From Rhodocyclaceae bacterium (GTDB taxonomy: Bacteria > Pseudomonadota > Gammaproteobacteria > Burkholderiales > Rhodocyclaceae), in the NCBI GenBank assembly GCA_018262775.1, contig JADFDU010000022.1:124001-188000 (forward strand): a stretch of DNA of 64,000 nt, written 5' to 3'. The notes below the pieces were generated by a model, which worked only from the letters and a program-made list of their open reading frames with translations, searched no databases and was not told the DNA's origin. Shown in pieces: positions 28,192 to 39,274 of this stretch. A program made the position numbers and the translations under genes. The stretch's first letter is position 1; every line of letters starts with the position of its first letter.

Positions 28192-28210
28192 TCATCGCAC
28201 CGCTTCTCAA

Positions 28211-28242
28211 ATGGAACGGGCTGCCCAGGCAGCCCGTTCCAT
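28211..28242. terminator. Bidirectional terminator between ppiD and fabI
   Basis: A perfect 15-bp inverted repeat (28211-28225 with 28228-28242, loop CA) lies between convergent ppiD and fabI. T-runs on both sides are short, but the hairpin is very stable. Confidence 0.75.
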
Positions 28243-28259
28243 TTCCGGTACATGCAGGA

Positions 28260-29057
28260 CTAGGGCAACGGATCGGCGTTGCCTAGGGCCGTCGTGTTGA
28301 GCCCCCCGTCTACATAGAGGATTTCGCCGGTGATGCCGCTGGCGAGATCTGAGAGCATGAAAGCGGCGGCGTTGCCGACTTCCTCGATGGTCACGTTGCG
28401 TCGCAGCGGCGCGTGGTGCGCATTGTAGGCGAGCAGCTTGCCGAAGTTGCCAATGCCAGACGCAGCCAGTGTCTTGATCGGCCCGGCCGAGATGGCATTG
28501 GCGCGGATGCCCTGCGGACCGAGGCAGAAGGCCAGGTAGCGCGTGCCGGCTTCGAGGCTGGCCTTGGCCAGGCCCATGGTGTTGTAGTTGGGTAGCGTGC
28601 GTTCCGCGCCGAGGTAGGTGAGACACAGCAGCGATGGATTGCGTCCCTTCAGCAGCAGCGGTCGCGCTGCCTTGGCCAGGGCCGGATAGCTGTAGGAGGA
28701 AACGTCGTGGGCGATACGGAAGGCGTCGCGCGTGATGCCGTCGAGGAAGTCGCCCTCGATGGCTTCGCTCGGCGCGAAGGCGATGGAATGCACCAAGCCT
28801 TCGAGACCGTCCCAGTGCTTGCCAAGTTCCGCGAAGAGCGCATCGATCTGTGCGTCCTCCGCCACATCGCAGGGAAAGATCAGCGCGCTGCCGAATTCAT
28901 CGGCGAATTTGGCGACACGCTCCCTGAAGCGTTCGTTCTGGTAGGTAAACGCCAGTTCAGCACCCTCGCGATGACAGGCCTTGGCAATGCCGTAGGCGAT
29001 CGAACGGCTGGACAGCAGACCGGTGATGAGGATGCGTTTCCCCGCGAGAAAGCCCAT
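28260..29057 (-). CDS. fabI: Enoyl-ACP reductase (NADH)
   Basis: A 265-residue short-chain dehydrogenase that carries out the last reduction of each fatty-acid elongation cycle. The N-terminal [20 protein letters not shown] is the FabI form of the nucleotide-binding loop; the catalytic Tyr-x6-Lys is in [13 protein letters not shown]. The active-site region is the normal FabI type. It is a single gene, divergent from the ABC importer operon. Confidence 0.97.
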   Translation of the reverse strand: MGFLAGKRILITGLLSSRSIAYGIAKACHREGAELAFTYQNERFRERVAKFADEFGSALIFPCDVAEDAQIDALFAELGKHWDGLEGLVHSIAFAPSEAIEGDFLDGITRDAFRIAHDVSSYSYPALAKAARPLLLKGRNPSLLCLTYLGAERTLPNYNTMGLAKASLEAGTRYLAFCLGPQGIRANAISAGPIKTLAASGIGNFGKLLAYNAHHAPLRRNVTIEEVGNAAAFMLSDLASGITGEILYVDGGLNTTALGNADPLP

Positions 29058-29085
29058 CGGCGAATTCCCTGAAAATGACTGCGTG

Positions 29086-29115
29086 ATTATAACGGAGCCC
29101 CGCAGATGACGCCAA
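29086..29115 (-). promoter_or_regulatory. Putative sigma-70 promoter for fabI
   Basis: On the minus strand, a consensus TATAAT (29091 to 29086) is preceded by TTGGCG (29115 to 29110) at an 18-base spacing, about 29 bases before the fabI start. Confidence 0.6.
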
Positions 29116-29143
29116 TTCTCCCATCCGCTACACTCCGCGCACG

Positions 29144-31330
29144 ATGCGCGTTATCTTGATTCATGCTTGGTTGCTGACCCTTTGCGGATTTCTCGCCGGC
29201 TGCGGTGCTGAATGGAACAATCCCTATCCGGCCGGGGATGGCGGCAAGAACATTCTCTACAGCGCTTTCACGGAGCGGCCCAAGCATCTCGATCCGGTGC
29301 AGTCCTACAGCGAGGATGAAGCAGAATTCAATGCGCAAGTCTATGAGCCGCCGCTGCAGTACCATTATCTGAGGCGGCCTTACACGCTGATTCCGCTGGC
29401 AGCGGAGGCGGTACCACGGCCGCGTAGCGTGGATGCCGCTGATCGGGATGTGCCGGCGGATTCCCCCCGCGTGGCGTATACACTGTACGAGATCCGCATC
29501 CGGCCAGGCATTCTCTATCAGCCGCACCCTGCCTTCGCACGCGATGCCGACGGCGCCTTGCTGTATCACGACCTTACGCGGGATGACCTGAAAAATGTCT
29601 ATTCGCTGCGAGATTTTCCTCGGACCGGTACGCGCGAACTGACCGCAGAGGACTACATCTATCAGATCAAGCGCCTGGCCCATCCGCGCCTGCATTCGCC
29701 GATATTCGGGCTGATGAGCGAATACATCATCGGCCTGAAGAAATTCGCGGGAGTATTGAAGGCCGAGGACCAGGCACTGGCCGCCACCGGCGGAAAAAGT
29801 ACCTGGCTCGATCTGTCGAAAACACCGCTTGCCGGTGTCGAACTGGTCGACAAGTATTGCTACCGCATCCGCATCAAAGGACGCTATCCGCAGTTCGCCT
29901 ACTGGCTGGCGATGAATTTCTTCGCGCCGGTGCCGATCGAGGTTGATCGCTTCTACGCCCAGCCTGGCATGATCGAGAAGAACCTGACGCTGGACTGGTA
30001 TCCCGTCGGCACCGGCCCCTACATGCTGACGGAGAACAATCCCAACGCCCGCATGGTGCTGGAACGCAATCCCAACTTCCGCGGCGAAGTGTATCCCGAC
30101 GAGGGTGAGGCGGGTGACAGGGCGGCGGGTCTGCTTGCCGATGCCGGTCAGCGCATTCCCTTCCTCGACAAGGTGGTGTTCAGCAGGGAGCGCGAGGGCA
30201 TCCCCTACTGGAACAAGTTCCTGCAGGGCTATTATGATTTTTCCGGCATCAGTTCGGACAGCTTCGACCAGGCGGTGCGCATTTCGGTGGAGGGTGAGGC
30301 CAGCGTCTCCCCGGAAATGAAGGCCAAGGGCATCAAGCTGGAAGCCTCGGTTGGCACCGCCACGCGCTACTTCGCCTTCAACTGGCTCGACCCGGTCGTC
30401 GGTGGTGGCCAGGCTGATGCGGCTGCACGCGAGCGTGCGAAGAAACTGCGCCAGGCGATTTCCATCGCCATCGACTGGGAAGAGTTCATTTCCATCTTCG
30501 CCAACGGCCGCGGCATTCCCGGGCAGGGACCGATTCCGCCAGGCATCTTCGGCTTCAAGGCGGGCAGCAAGGGCATCAACCCGGTGGTGTACGACTGGGT
30601 GGATGGCGCGCCGCGGCGCAAGTCCATCGAGGCGGCGAAAAAGCTGCTTGACGAAGCGGGCTATCCCGAAGGCCGCGACGCCAAAAGCGGCCAGCCGCTG
30701 GTGCTGTATCTCGACACCACGGATCGCGGCCCGGGCGACAAGCCGCGCCTCGACTGGTACCGCAAGCAGTTTGCCAAGCTTTCCATCCAGCTGGAAATCC
30801 GTGGCACGGACTACAACCGCTTCCAGGAGAAGGTGCGCAAGGGGGCCGCGCAGATATTTGTCTGGGGCTGGAACGCCGATTATCCCGATCCGGAAAACTT
30901 CCTCTTTCTGTTCTACACGCCGCAGAGCCGCGCCAAATTTCAGGGCGAGAATGCCGCCAATTACTCCAACCCGGAATACGACCGCTTCTTCGAGCAGGTG
31001 AAGCACATGGAGAACGGCCCGACGCGCCAAGCGCTGATCGATCGCATGCTGGTCATCTTGCGCGAGGACGCGCCCTGGTCCTTCGGCTTCCATCCCAAGG
31101 ACTACAGCCTGCATCACGACTGGATTGCCAATCTCAAGCCCAACAACATGGCGCGCAACGGCATCAAGTATCTGAAGATCGATGCGCAGCGACGCGAAAA
31201 AATGCGTGTCGAATGGAACCGCCCGGTCGTGTGGCCGCTCGGCGTGCTTCTTGCAGTTCTCGTAGCCAGTGCGGCGCCGGCTGTTCTGAGCTGGCGCCGC
31301 CGAGAGCGCGCATTGGGCCGCAAGCAATGA
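29144..31330 (+). CDS. ABC transporter substrate-binding lipoprotein (peptide/oligopeptide type)
   Basis: A 728-residue SBP_bac_5-type binding protein of the DppA/OppA/YejA class. It starts with a lipoprotein signal (lipobox LAGC), continues with the two-lobed fold ([44 protein letters not shown]) and ends, unusually, with a hydrophobic helix of about 20 residues (near 697-717) and a basic tail. So it may be held at both ends. Four genes follow in tight overlap. The ligand is unknown; length is greater than typical DppA (about 535). Confidence 0.9.
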   Translation: MRVILIHAWLLTLCGFLAGCGAEWNNPYPAGDGGKNILYSAFTERPKHLDPVQSYSEDEAEFNAQVYEPPLQYHYLRRPYTLIPLAAEAVPRPRSVDAADRDVPADSPRVAYTLYEIRIRPGILYQPHPAFARDADGALLYHDLTRDDLKNVYSLRDFPRTGTRELTAEDYIYQIKRLAHPRLHSPIFGLMSEYIIGLKKFAGVLKAEDQALAATGGKSTWLDLSKTPLAGVELVDKYCYRIRIKGRYPQFAYWLAMNFFAPVPIEVDRFYAQPGMIEKNLTLDWYPVGTGPYMLTENNPNARMVLERNPNFRGEVYPDEGEAGDRAAGLLADAGQRIPFLDKVVFSREREGIPYWNKFLQGYYDFSGISSDSFDQAVRISVEGEASVSPEMKAKGIKLEASVGTATRYFAFNWLDPVVGGGQADAAARERAKKLRQAISIAIDWEEFISIFANGRGIPGQGPIPPGIFGFKAGSKGINPVVYDWVDGAPRRKSIEAAKKLLDEAGYPEGRDAKSGQPLVLYLDTTDRGPGDKPRLDWYRKQFAKLSIQLEIRGTDYNRFQEKVRKGAAQIFVWGWNADYPDPENFLFLFYTPQSRAKFQGENAANYSNPEYDRFFEQVKHMENGPTRQALIDRMLVILREDAPWSFGFHPKDYSLHHDWIANLKPNNMARNGIKYLKIDAQRREKMRVEWNRPVVWPLGVLLAVLVASAAPAVLSWRRRERALGRKQ

Positions 31331-32304
31331 TTGCCTACATTATCCGCAGGCTGCTCTACGCCATTCCCATCCTGATCGGGGTGAACCTTCTGACGTTCGC
31401 GCTGTTCTTCGTGGTGAATACCCCGGACGACATGGCGCGCATGCAACTCGGCATCAAACGCGTCACGCCGGAGGCCATCCAGAAGTGGAAGGCGGAGCGA
31501 GGCTACGACAGGCCGCTGATCTACAACGCCGCGGCCGAGGGCGTAGGGAAAATGACCCACACCATTTTCTTCGAGAAATCGGTGAAGCTCTTCGTCCTGG
31601 ATTTTGGCCGTGCCGACGACGGCCGCGACATCGGCCACGAGATCAGGAGCCGCATGGGGCCGAGCCTGGCCATCGCCGTGCCGGTATTCCTGCTTGGTTT
31701 ATTCGTGACGGTGACTTTCGCGCTCCTGCTCGCATTTTTTCGCGCCACTTATCTCGACTTCTGGGGAGTGGTGGCCTGCGTCGCGATGATGTCGATTTCC
31801 AGCCTCTTCTACATCATCGGCGGGCAATACCTGGTGAGCAAGGTCTGGCATCTGGTGCCGATCTCCGGCTATGCTGGCGGCCTGGATGCAGCGCGCTTTC
31901 TCATCCTGCCGGTGATGATCAGCGTGGTCGCCGGCATCGGCAGCAGCGCGCGCTGGTACCGCACCATCTTCCTCGAGGAGATCGGCAAGGATTACGTGCG
32001 CACGGCGCGTGCCAAGGGGCTCTCGGAACTGGCGGTATTGTTCCGCCATGTGTTGAAGAATGCCATGATTCCCATTCTCACCGGCGTCGTCGTGGTGATC
32101 CCGCTGCTCTTCATGGGCTCGCTCCTCGTCGAATCCTTCTTCGGCATACCGGGTCTGGGCTCCTACACCATCGATGCCATCAATGCACAAGACTTCGCGG
32201 TGGTGCGCTCGATGGTCTTCATCGGCTCGCTGCTGTACATCATCGGCCTGCTGCTGACCGATTTGTCCTACACCCTGGTCGACCCGAGAGTGAGGCTGCA
32301 GTGA
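31327..32304 (+). CDS. ABC transporter permease (DppB/YejB-type)
   Basis: A 325-residue inner-membrane protein with an N-terminal helix ([20 protein letters not shown]), a periplasmic loop with the typical GYDRPLIYN region, and the permease core ending with the EAA loop GKDYVRTARAKGLS that contacts the ATPase. ATG 31327 overlaps the stop of the binding protein. It forms the membrane channel with the next gene product. Confidence 0.94.
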   Translation: MIAYIIRRLLYAIPILIGVNLLTFALFFVVNTPDDMARMQLGIKRVTPEAIQKWKAERGYDRPLIYNAAAEGVGKMTHTIFFEKSVKLFVLDFGRADDGRDIGHEIRSRMGPSLAIAVPVFLLGLFVTVTFALLLAFFRATYLDFWGVVACVAMMSISSLFYIIGGQYLVSKVWHLVPISGYAGGLDAARFLILPVMISVVAGIGSSARWYRTIFLEEIGKDYVRTARAKGLSELAVLFRHVLKNAMIPILTGVVVVIPLLFMGSLLVESFFGIPGLGSYTIDAINAQDFAVVRSMVFIGSLLYIIGLLLTDLSYTLVDPRVRLQ

Positions 32305-33758
32305 TGCCGATCATCCTGTGGACCGACGCCCTCGTCTTTGTGCTGATCGCCTGCGCGCTGGCCACGGCACGCTACGTCAGCCGCCGCGAGTACCTGCTGT
32401 CCTCATGGCGGCGTGTGGGCGAGAGCCGCGCCGGCATGGCGGCGCTGACCGTGCTCACGATGTTCGTCATGATCGGCCTGCTCGATTCCTTGCACTACCG
32501 GCCGCGCCTGGAAGCCGTGGCGGGCAAGTTGGCCAATGCGACCAATGCGGCCAATGGCTACAGCACCGAAGTCCGCAGCGCACTGGACATGCTTTTGATG
32601 CCATTGAAGTCCGCTACCGAGAAGACCTATTCCGCGCCGTTGGCGACTCACCTCTATGCAAGGGAAACCGTGGAGCTGCCGGATGGCACGCAGGCGCGGG
32701 TGTTCCCGCGGCTCAGGCACGGCGGCGTGCATCTCAAGGAACCCGCACAGGACTGGACACGCGATGTGGCTGCCAGGATCCTGCTGGGGCTTGTGTTCGC
32801 CGTCCTGGCGGGACTGACTTTTGCGGGAATTGCGGTGCGGGTGGCCGCACAGCATTGGCATGTGCCTTGGTGGACGGCACGGCAGCGCATATGCCGCGGC
32901 GAAACCCGCTTTGCCTGGAATGCGGTGCTCGTCACGCTGGCGGCGTTGCTGCTGATCGCCGGTCCAGTCGTGGCGCTGGCCGGCGGCTACCATGTCTTCG
33001 GCACCGACAAGGTCGGCCAGGACGTGCTCTATCTCACGCTGAAGAGCATCCGCACCGGACTGGTGATCGGCACCATCACCACCCTGGCGATGCTGCCCTT
33101 TGCGGTGGCGCTGGGTATCGTCGCAGGGTACATCGGCGGTTGGGTGGATGACGTCATCCAGTATGTCTACACGACGCTGAACTCGATTCCAAGCGTGCTG
33201 CTCATCGCCGCAGCGGTGCTGATGATGCAGGTCGTGATCGACACGCATCCGGACTGGTTCGCCACCGCTGCGCAGCGTGCCGATGCACGCCTGCTGGCGC
33301 TCTGTCTGATTCTCGGCGTGACCAGCTGGACCGGCCTGTGCCGCCTGCTGCGGGCCGAGACGCTCAAGCTGCGCGAACTGGAGTATGTACAGGCGGCGCA
33401 GGCCTTCGGTGCGTCGTCCGTGCGCATCATGGGCCGCCACATCCTGCCCAACGTCATGCACATCGTGCTGATCGCCGTGGTGATAGATTTTTCCGGTCTG
33501 GTGCTGGCCGAGGCGGTGCTGTCCTACATCGGCATCGGCGTGGACCCGAGTACCATCAGCTTCGGCACCATGATCAATACCGCGCGCCTGGAACTGGCGC
33601 GGGAGCCGGTGGTGTGGTGGTCGCTGGTGGCCGCCTTCGTCTTCATGTTCGTCCTGGTGCTGGCCGCCAACCTCTTTTCCGACGCGGTGCGCGATGCCTT
33701 CGATCCGCGTCTGGCAGGCCGGCAGGTCGCCCCGGCAACGCAGGGACAGGCGGCATGA
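32304..33758 (+). CDS. ABC transporter permease (DppC/YejE-type, enlarged)
   Basis: A 484-residue permease. The C-terminal part (about 245-475) is a normal BPD-type transport domain with the EAA loop LRELEYVQAAQAFGAS. The N-terminal 240 residues add several helices (about 7-23, 46-65, 150-175, 210-232) and a periplasmic stretch of about 85 residues after helix two. DppC-type permeases usually have about 300 residues, so this is an extended form. It shares one base with the previous gene. Confidence 0.9.
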   Translation: MPIILWTDALVFVLIACALATARYVSRREYLLSSWRRVGESRAGMAALTVLTMFVMIGLLDSLHYRPRLEAVAGKLANATNAANGYSTEVRSALDMLLMPLKSATEKTYSAPLATHLYARETVELPDGTQARVFPRLRHGGVHLKEPAQDWTRDVAARILLGLVFAVLAGLTFAGIAVRVAAQHWHVPWWTARQRICRGETRFAWNAVLVTLAALLLIAGPVVALAGGYHVFGTDKVGQDVLYLTLKSIRTGLVIGTITTLAMLPFAVALGIVAGYIGGWVDDVIQYVYTTLNSIPSVLLIAAAVLMMQVVIDTHPDWFATAAQRADARLLALCLILGVTSWTGLCRLLRAETLKLRELEYVQAAQAFGASSVRIMGRHILPNVMHIVLIAVVIDFSGLVLAEAVLSYIGIGVDPSTISFGTMINTARLELAREPVVWWSLVAAFVFMFVLVLAANLFSDAVRDAFDPRLAGRQVAPATQGQAA

Positions 33759-35833
33759 GCCTGGGTATGAGCCTGCTGAGCGTCGACTCCCTGCGGACAT
33801 CCCTGACGAGTGCTTCGGGCATCGTGCGCGCGGTCGACGGCGTCTCCTTCGAGGTCGCTGCCGGCGAAACCTTCGCCCTGCTGGGGGAGTCGGGCTGCGG
33901 CAAGTCCATGACAGCGCTGTCGCTGATGCGGCTGCTGCCCGACGCTGGCGTCACCGCGGGCGGCCGGGTACTGCTGGGTGGACGTGACCTGATGGCACTG
34001 CCCGAGACGGATATGCGCGAGGTGCGCGGTCGCGAGATGGCGATGATCTTCCAGGAGCCCGCCACCAGCCTCAACCCGGTCATGACGGTGGGACAGCAGA
34101 TCGTCGAAGTGCTGGATCGCCATACTGTGCTGCGCGGGCCGGCAGCGCGCCGGCATGCGCTGGAACTCGTCGAGGCAGTGGGCATCCCGGATCCGGCACA
34201 GCGCCTGGACACGTATCCCTTTCAGCTCTCCGGCGGCATGAAGCAGCGGGTCATGATCGCCATCGCGCTGGCGGGCAGCCCCGGCCTGTTGATCGCCGAC
34301 GAGCCGACCACCGCGCTCGATGTCACGATCCAGGCGCAGGTGCTCGAGCTGCTCGGCCGACTGCAGCGCGAGCGCGGCATGGGGATGCTGCTCATCAGCC
34401 ACGACCTCGGCATCGTTTCGCAGCTGGCGCATCGGGTCGGCGTCATGTACGCGGGCGAGCTGGTTGAAGTGGCCGCGCGGCAGGCGTTTTTCACATCCCC
34501 CTGCCACCCTTACTCGCGCAAGCTGTTCGCCGCGCTGCCCCGTCCGGAACAACGCGGCGGCGTCCTGGAAACCATTGCGGGCAGCGTGCCGCCGCTGACG
34601 ACGATCTTTACCGGCTGCCGCTTCGCCGACCGTTGCCAAAATGCCTGGGCGCGCTGCACGGAGGAAGTGCCGGCTTGGCATACGGTAGCGGACGGCCATA
34701 TCGTGCGCTGCCATCTTTTCGATACGGTGGGGGACGCCGGTGCGGACATCACGTCAACGTCGTCCCCGCCGCTCGTCGCTACGGCCGATGTCGCTTCGCA
34801 GCCATCCGGCGTGCCGCTGCTTGAGGCGGCCGACCTTAAAGTGCATTTCCCGATACGCAAGGGTGTCTTTAAACGCATTGCCGGCCAGGTGAAGGCGGTC
34901 GACGGCGTCTCGCTGACGCTGACTTCAGGGCGGACGCTGGCACTGGTGGGGGAATCGGGTTGCGGCAAGACGACGGTCGGCAAGGCTCTCCTGCAGCTTC
35001 TGCGACCGACCGGCGGCAGCGTGCGTTTCGGCGGCGAGGAACTGACTACCCTGCCGCCGGATCATCTGCGTACGCTGCGAGCGGACATGCAGATCGTCTT
35101 CCAGGATCCTTACGGCTCGCTGGATCCGCGCATGCGAGTCGGCGACATCATCGGCGAGGGTATGGCCGCCCTGGGCAAGTTGTCGGCCGTCATATCGAAG
35201 GACACACGAATGGATGCGCTGCTGGCGCGGGTCGGTCTTTCGGCCGGCATGCGCGGGCGCTACCCGCACGAGTTCTCCGGCGGGCAGCGGCAGCGCATTG
35301 CCATCGCCCGTGCGCTGGCGGTCGAGCCGCGCCTGCTGGTGTGCGATGAACCGACCAGCGCCCTTGATGTCTCCGTGCAGGCGCAGATACTCAACCTGCT
35401 GAAGGAGTTGCAATCCACGCTGGGTCTGGCTTATCTGTTCATCACGCACAACATTGCCGTGGTGGAGCATCTGGCCCACGAGGTGGCGGTGATGTATCTC
35501 GGCCGCATCGTCGAGCAGGGGAAGGTGGAAGAAATCCTGGGCGAACCGAAGCACCCCTACACGGAAGCGCTGCTGTCGGCCGTGCCGCGCATCGACGCGG
35601 CGGCGGGCCGCCCCGTCATCGTCCTCAAGGGCGATATGCCTTCACCGGCCAATCCGCCGAGCGGGTGCCACTTCCACCCGCGCTGTCCGCGCGCCATGCC
35701 GGTATGTACTGTCGTCTATCCGCCTGAAACGCGCTTGGGTGAAACCCGCAGGGTGTGCTGCCACCTGTTTGGCGAGCGCGTGACGGCGCCGGTCTCGGCT
35801 GCCGGCATCAGTTCCCGGCGCGAGGAGGCTTGA
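33755..35833 (+). CDS. ABC transporter dual ATP-binding protein (YejF-like)
   Basis: A 692-residue fusion of two ATPases, as in YejF and GsiA. Each half has Walker A ([18 protein letters not shown]), signature ([26 protein letters not shown]), Walker B ([16 protein letters not shown]) and an oligopeptide-type Cys-rich tail ([32 protein letters not shown]). It powers the importer formed with the two permeases. The start overlaps the permease stop. The end overlaps convergent mltD by 26 bases. Confidence 0.95.
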   Translation: MSLGMSLLSVDSLRTSLTSASGIVRAVDGVSFEVAAGETFALLGESGCGKSMTALSLMRLLPDAGVTAGGRVLLGGRDLMALPETDMREVRGREMAMIFQEPATSLNPVMTVGQQIVEVLDRHTVLRGPAARRHALELVEAVGIPDPAQRLDTYPFQLSGGMKQRVMIAIALAGSPGLLIADEPTTALDVTIQAQVLELLGRLQRERGMGMLLISHDLGIVSQLAHRVGVMYAGELVEVAARQAFFTSPCHPYSRKLFAALPRPEQRGGVLETIAGSVPPLTTIFTGCRFADRCQNAWARCTEEVPAWHTVADGHIVRCHLFDTVGDAGADITSTSSPPLVATADVASQPSGVPLLEAADLKVHFPIRKGVFKRIAGQVKAVDGVSLTLTSGRTLALVGESGCGKTTVGKALLQLLRPTGGSVRFGGEELTTLPPDHLRTLRADMQIVFQDPYGSLDPRMRVGDIIGEGMAALGKLSAVISKDTRMDALLARVGLSAGMRGRYPHEFSGGQRQRIAIARALAVEPRLLVCDEPTSALDVSVQAQILNLLKELQSTLGLAYLFITHNIAVVEHLAHEVAVMYLGRIVEQGKVEEILGEPKHPYTEALLSAVPRIDAAAGRPVIVLKGDMPSPANPPSGCHFHPRCPRAMPVCTVVYPPETRLGETRRVCCHLFGERVTAPVSAAGISSRREEA

Positions 35834-37169
35834 CGGCAGGTTTTTTCTTCACGGGGGGCTTGGGCTTGGTGTGCTTTTTGGCAGGAGCGGCTTTTCTGCC
35901 CTTTTTGACACTCTTGGCGGAAGGCTTGCGGGTAGCAGGCTTGGCGACGGGCAGATTCACGTTGAGCAAGTTGGCAGCCATGGCATCGCCCTTGGCGGGC
36001 ACCAGCAGGGTGTGGCCGGGGCCAACCCGCATTCTGCCGCTGATGCCGTTGACCTGTTTCAGGTGTGCCACGCTCAGGCCATGCCGTTTGGCGATGGTCA
36101 CAAGACTTTCACCCTTCTTGATGGTGTAGGCCTGCCAGTTTGTCAGGGGTTTGTCGTATGCCTCCAGATTGGCCTTGAAAACCGCAATCTTCTCGGTCGG
36201 CAGAACGATGGTGGGGCTACCCTTGTCGGGCATGACGGGACGGTTGAATGCGGGGTTGAGCGAATGGAATTCCTCGATCGTCATTTCCGCCAGCCTCGCG
36301 GCAATCGCAACGTCCATGTTGGCGGGGCGCTCGACCGTGACGAAATAGGGCTGGTTGGGAATGGCGTCGAGACTGACACCGTAGAGCTGCGGCTGGGCAA
36401 TGATATTCTTCAGCGCCTGCAGTTTGGGCACGTACCAGCGCGTTTCGCTGGGCATGGTCAGACTCAGATAGTCCGTCGGCAGTCCCTTCGCCTTGTTCTT
36501 GTTGATGGCGCGCGCCACGGCATTCTCGCCCCAGTTGTAGGAGGCCAGCGCCAGATGCCAGTCGCCATGCATTTCGTAGATCGACTGCAGATAGTCCAGG
36601 GCGGCGCTCGTCGAAGCGATGATGTCGCGCCGTTCATCCATCCACCAGTTCTGGTCGAGCTGGTAGGTCTTGCCCGTTGACGGAATGAACTGCCACATGC
36701 CCGATGCGTGAGAGCGCGAGTAGGCCATCGGATTGTAGGCGCTCTCGACGATGGGCAGCAGCGCCAGTTCGGTCGGCATGCCGCGCTTTTCCAGTTCCTC
36801 GACGATGTGGTACATGTAGCGGCGGCTGCGCTCGACGACGCGCCGCAGGTAGTCCGGACGTGCCAGATACCAGACCTGTTGCTGGAGCACCAGCGGGCTA
36901 TCGATGTTGGGCATGCCGAAACCATGACGGATGCGATCCCACAGGTCGTCGGACGGCAGCGTCAGGTCGATGGTTGCCAGCGGCGGCGGGTCTTCCCCGA
37001 GCTCAATGGTCGTGACGGGCTCGGCCGGCAATGCCTGCTCTGTCGCAGGCACGGTGGCGGCTACGGGCGGGTTTTCCTCATCGGAGGCGGCGGTAACGAC
37101 AGCGGCGGAAAACAGGCAGAGGGCGAAGCAGGCGATGCGACCCAGCAGTGCGGGTTTGTACTTGAGCAT
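35808..37169 (-). CDS. mltD: Membrane-bound lytic murein transglycosylase D
   Basis: About 453 residues from ATG 37169 (a GTG at 37184 adds five). A signal sequence is followed by a goose-lysozyme-like SLT domain with the catalytic Glu in LLPIVESAYNPMAYSR and the SGMWQFIPSTG motif, one LysM peptidoglycan-binding unit (about 350-395, YTIKKGESLVTIAKRHG) and a Lys/Pro/Ala-rich tail. No lipobox Cys is clear, so anchoring is uncertain. It cleaves glycan strands to 1,6-anhydro ends during wall turnover. Confidence 0.93.
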   Translation of the reverse strand: MLKYKPALLGRIACFALCLFSAAVVTAASDEENPPVAATVPATEQALPAEPVTTIELGEDPPPLATIDLTLPSDDLWDRIRHGFGMPNIDSPLVLQQQVWYLARPDYLRRVVERSRRYMYHIVEELEKRGMPTELALLPIVESAYNPMAYSRSHASGMWQFIPSTGKTYQLDQNWWMDERRDIIASTSAALDYLQSIYEMHGDWHLALASYNWGENAVARAINKNKAKGLPTDYLSLTMPSETRWYVPKLQALKNIIAQPQLYGVSLDAIPNQPYFVTVERPANMDVAIAARLAEMTIEEFHSLNPAFNRPVMPDKGSPTIVLPTEKIAVFKANLEAYDKPLTNWQAYTIKKGESLVTIAKRHGLSVAHLKQVNGISGRMRVGPGHTLLVPAKGDAMAANLLNVNLPVAKPATRKPSAKSVKKGRKAAPAKKHTKPKPPVKKKPAVKPPRAGN

Positions 37170-37292
37170 GGAACCGGCGGGCACGAAAGCCCAATGCTAC
37201 CGTCGCCTCCGGCTGCAGTCAATTTTCCGCTCTGAAATGCCTTTGGAACGGCGCGGCCTGACCGGTATTCGGCGTGTCTTGCAGACTGACTT

Positions 37293-38069
37293 TCAGCGGT
37301 AACTGTTTTTCCACTCCCGCAGGACGGCAAATACTTCCTCGGCACCGGACAGCCTGGCGCCAGAATGGCGTTCGGCGGCGGCGGCAACCTCGGCCTGGGC
37401 ACCGCGCAGGAAGGGGTTGGTCTCGAGTTCTTCCGCAAGCGTGAAGGGCACCGTGGGCCGGTCGCCGGCGCGCAGTTGCGCGACCTGCGCGGCGCGCGCC
37501 TGCAGCGCCGCATTGCCAGGCTCGAGCGCGAGGGCGAAACGGAGATTCGACTGGGTGTATTCGTGGGCGCAGTACGCGCGCGTGTCGCCGGGCAGGGCGG
37601 TCAATTTGTTCAGTGATGCCCACATCTGCGCCGCGGTTCCTTCGAACAGCCGGCCGCAGCCGCAGCCGAACAGGGTGTCGCCGCAGAACAGCACGCCCTG
37701 GCTCTGGGTGACGCCGTAATAGGCAATGTGCCCGCGTGTATGGCCGGGTACGTCAATCACCCGAAGCTGAATCTGAAATCCCGGCAGGTCAACCGTGTCG
37801 CCTTCCCGCAGCGGCACGGTGATTCCGGCAATCGGTTCGCCTGCAGGCCCGTAGACGGGTACCGGATGTCGTGCGAGCAGGCCGGCGACGCCGCCGGTGT
37901 GATCGCCATGATGATGCGTGAGCAGGATGGCGGCCAGGCTGGCGTTTTCGTCAGCCAGATACTGCAGCACGGGCGTTTCGTCGCCGGGGTCGACGACAAC
38001 GACGCGATGCCCGTCCCGCAGCAGCCAGATATAATTGTCCTCGAATGCACGCAAGGTTTGGATGTCCAT
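37293..38069 (-). CDS. gloB: Hydroxyacylglutathione hydrolase (glyoxalase II)
   Basis: A 258-residue metallo-beta-lactamase-fold thioesterase that hydrolyses S-D-lactoylglutathione to lactate and glutathione, finishing methylglyoxal detoxification. The metal motif THHHGDHTGG is present along with VPGHTRGHIAYY, FCGDTLF and YCAHEYTQSNLRFAL. It is divergent from the methyltransferase with 27 bases between the starts, the same arrangement as gloB/yafS in E. coli. Confidence 0.96.
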   Translation of the reverse strand: MDIQTLRAFEDNYIWLLRDGHRVVVVDPGDETPVLQYLADENASLAAILLTHHHGDHTGGVAGLLARHPVPVYGPAGEPIAGITVPLREGDTVDLPGFQIQLRVIDVPGHTRGHIAYYGVTQSQGVLFCGDTLFGCGCGRLFEGTAAQMWASLNKLTALPGDTRAYCAHEYTQSNLRFALALEPGNAALQARAAQVAQLRAGDRPTVPFTLAEELETNPFLRGAQAEVAAAAERHSGARLSGAEEVFAVLREWKNSYR

Positions 38070-38096
38070 GGCGTGATTCTCTGACTTCGGAGCGAA

Positions 38097-38819
38097 ATGT
38101 CAATTCCCGGTTTCGACGAATGGCTGCAAACCCCGCAGGGGAAATACATCCTCGAATGGGAGCAGGCCCGCTTCGAGCAGATGGTGGTCGATATCTTCGG
38201 CTTCAACGCCGTGCAAGTTGGTCTGTCGCAATGCGATTGCCTGCGCGCCAATCGCATGCCGCTGCGCTTCGTTTACGATGCGGCAGGCCCGGCTGGGGTA
38301 CGTGGCGATGCCCACCACCTGCCCTTGGCAGGGAACAGCGTGGATCTCGTCGTCCTGCCGCATGTTCTCGAATTCGCCGATGATCCGCATCAGATCCTGC
38401 GCGAGGTGGAGCGGGTGCTGGTTCCCGAAGGCCAGGTCTTGATATCCGGCTTCAATCCCTTCAGCCTCTGGGGTATCAAGCGACGCCTGGCGGGTCGCGG
38501 CGCGGCTTTCCCCTGGCAGGGACAGTATTTCAGCGTGCGGCGCCTGAAGGACTTGCTGACGCTGCTCAGCTTCGAGACCCAGGCGGGCTGTTTCGGCCGC
38601 TATTCTCCCGCCGTCATGCAGGAGAAATGGCTGCGCCGCTGGCATTTTCTCGAACTGGCCGGAGACCGCTGGTGGCCGATCGCTGGTGCGGTGTACCTCC
38701 TGCAGGGCGTCAAACGCCAACATGGCCTGCGCCTGCTGACGCCGGCCTGGCACGACCGCAAGGCGCGCGCCAAGGCACTGGCACCGGCGGTGCAGAGAAT
38801 CCAGAAGGATGGCCAGTGA
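38097..38819 (+). CDS. Class I methyltransferase, YafS-like
   Basis: A 240-residue putative SAM-dependent methyltransferase. The SAM-binding part is recognisable from [24 protein letters not shown] and [22 protein letters not shown]; the usual glycine-rich loop is weak, as in the YafS group. The gloB-yafS-rnhA-dnaQ order is conserved from E. coli. Substrate unknown. The last codon overlaps the GTG start of rnhA, so these genes are coupled. Confidence 0.85.
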   Translation: MSIPGFDEWLQTPQGKYILEWEQARFEQMVVDIFGFNAVQVGLSQCDCLRANRMPLRFVYDAAGPAGVRGDAHHLPLAGNSVDLVVLPHVLEFADDPHQILREVERVLVPEGQVLISGFNPFSLWGIKRRLAGRGAAFPWQGQYFSVRRLKDLLTLLSFETQAGCFGRYSPAVMQEKWLRRWHFLELAGDRWWPIAGAVYLLQGVKRQHGLRLLTPAWHDRKARAKALAPAVQRIQKDGQ

Positions 38820-39274
38820 GCGTCGACGCGGATATCGTGGAGATCTATACCGACGGCGCCTGCAGCGGCAACCCGGGTCCCGGCGGATGGGGCGCGCTGC
38901 TGCGGATCGGTGGACATGAAAGGGAGTTGTTCGGCGGTGAAGCCGACACCACCAACAACCGCATGGAACTGACGGCGGTGATCCGTGCCCTGGAGGCGCT
39001 CAAGCGGCCGGTGCATGCCCGTGTGCATACCGATTCGCAGTATGTGCAGAAGGGCATCAGCGAGTGGATTCATGCCTGGAAGAAGCGCGGCTGGCGCACA
39101 ACCGATCGGCAGCCGGTGAAGAACGCCGAACTGTGGCGCGAACTGGATGAACTGGCGTCCCGGCATCGCATCGAGTGGCGCTGGGTGAAAGGGCATGCCG
39201 GCCACACTGAAAACGAGCGCGCCGACGCCCTGGCGCGCCAGGGCATCTCTACCTTGCGGGGAAAACGCGCGTGA
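38816..39274 (+). CDS. rnhA: Ribonuclease HI
   Basis: A 152-residue enzyme that cuts the RNA of RNA-DNA hybrids. The four acidic active-site residues are visible in [34 protein letters not shown] and ERADALA; the basic handle ([10 protein letters not shown]) is present. The start is GTG 38816, within GTGA that also carries the methyltransferase stop; the frame continues upstream but would overlap that gene. dnaQ begins in the same overlapping way. Confidence 0.96.
   Translation: MSVDADIVEIYTDGACSGNPGPGGWGALLRIGGHERELFGGEADTTNNRMELTAVIRALEALKRPVHARVHTDSQYVQKGISEWIHAWKKRGWRTTDRQPVKNAELWRELDELASRHRIEWRWVKGHAGHTENERADALARQGISTLRGKRA

Noticed and set aside
29087-31327. A 746-codon open frame antisense to the ABC binding-protein gene
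   Set aside because: It mirrors the codon bias of the recognised gene on the other strand, has no family features and no ribosome site.
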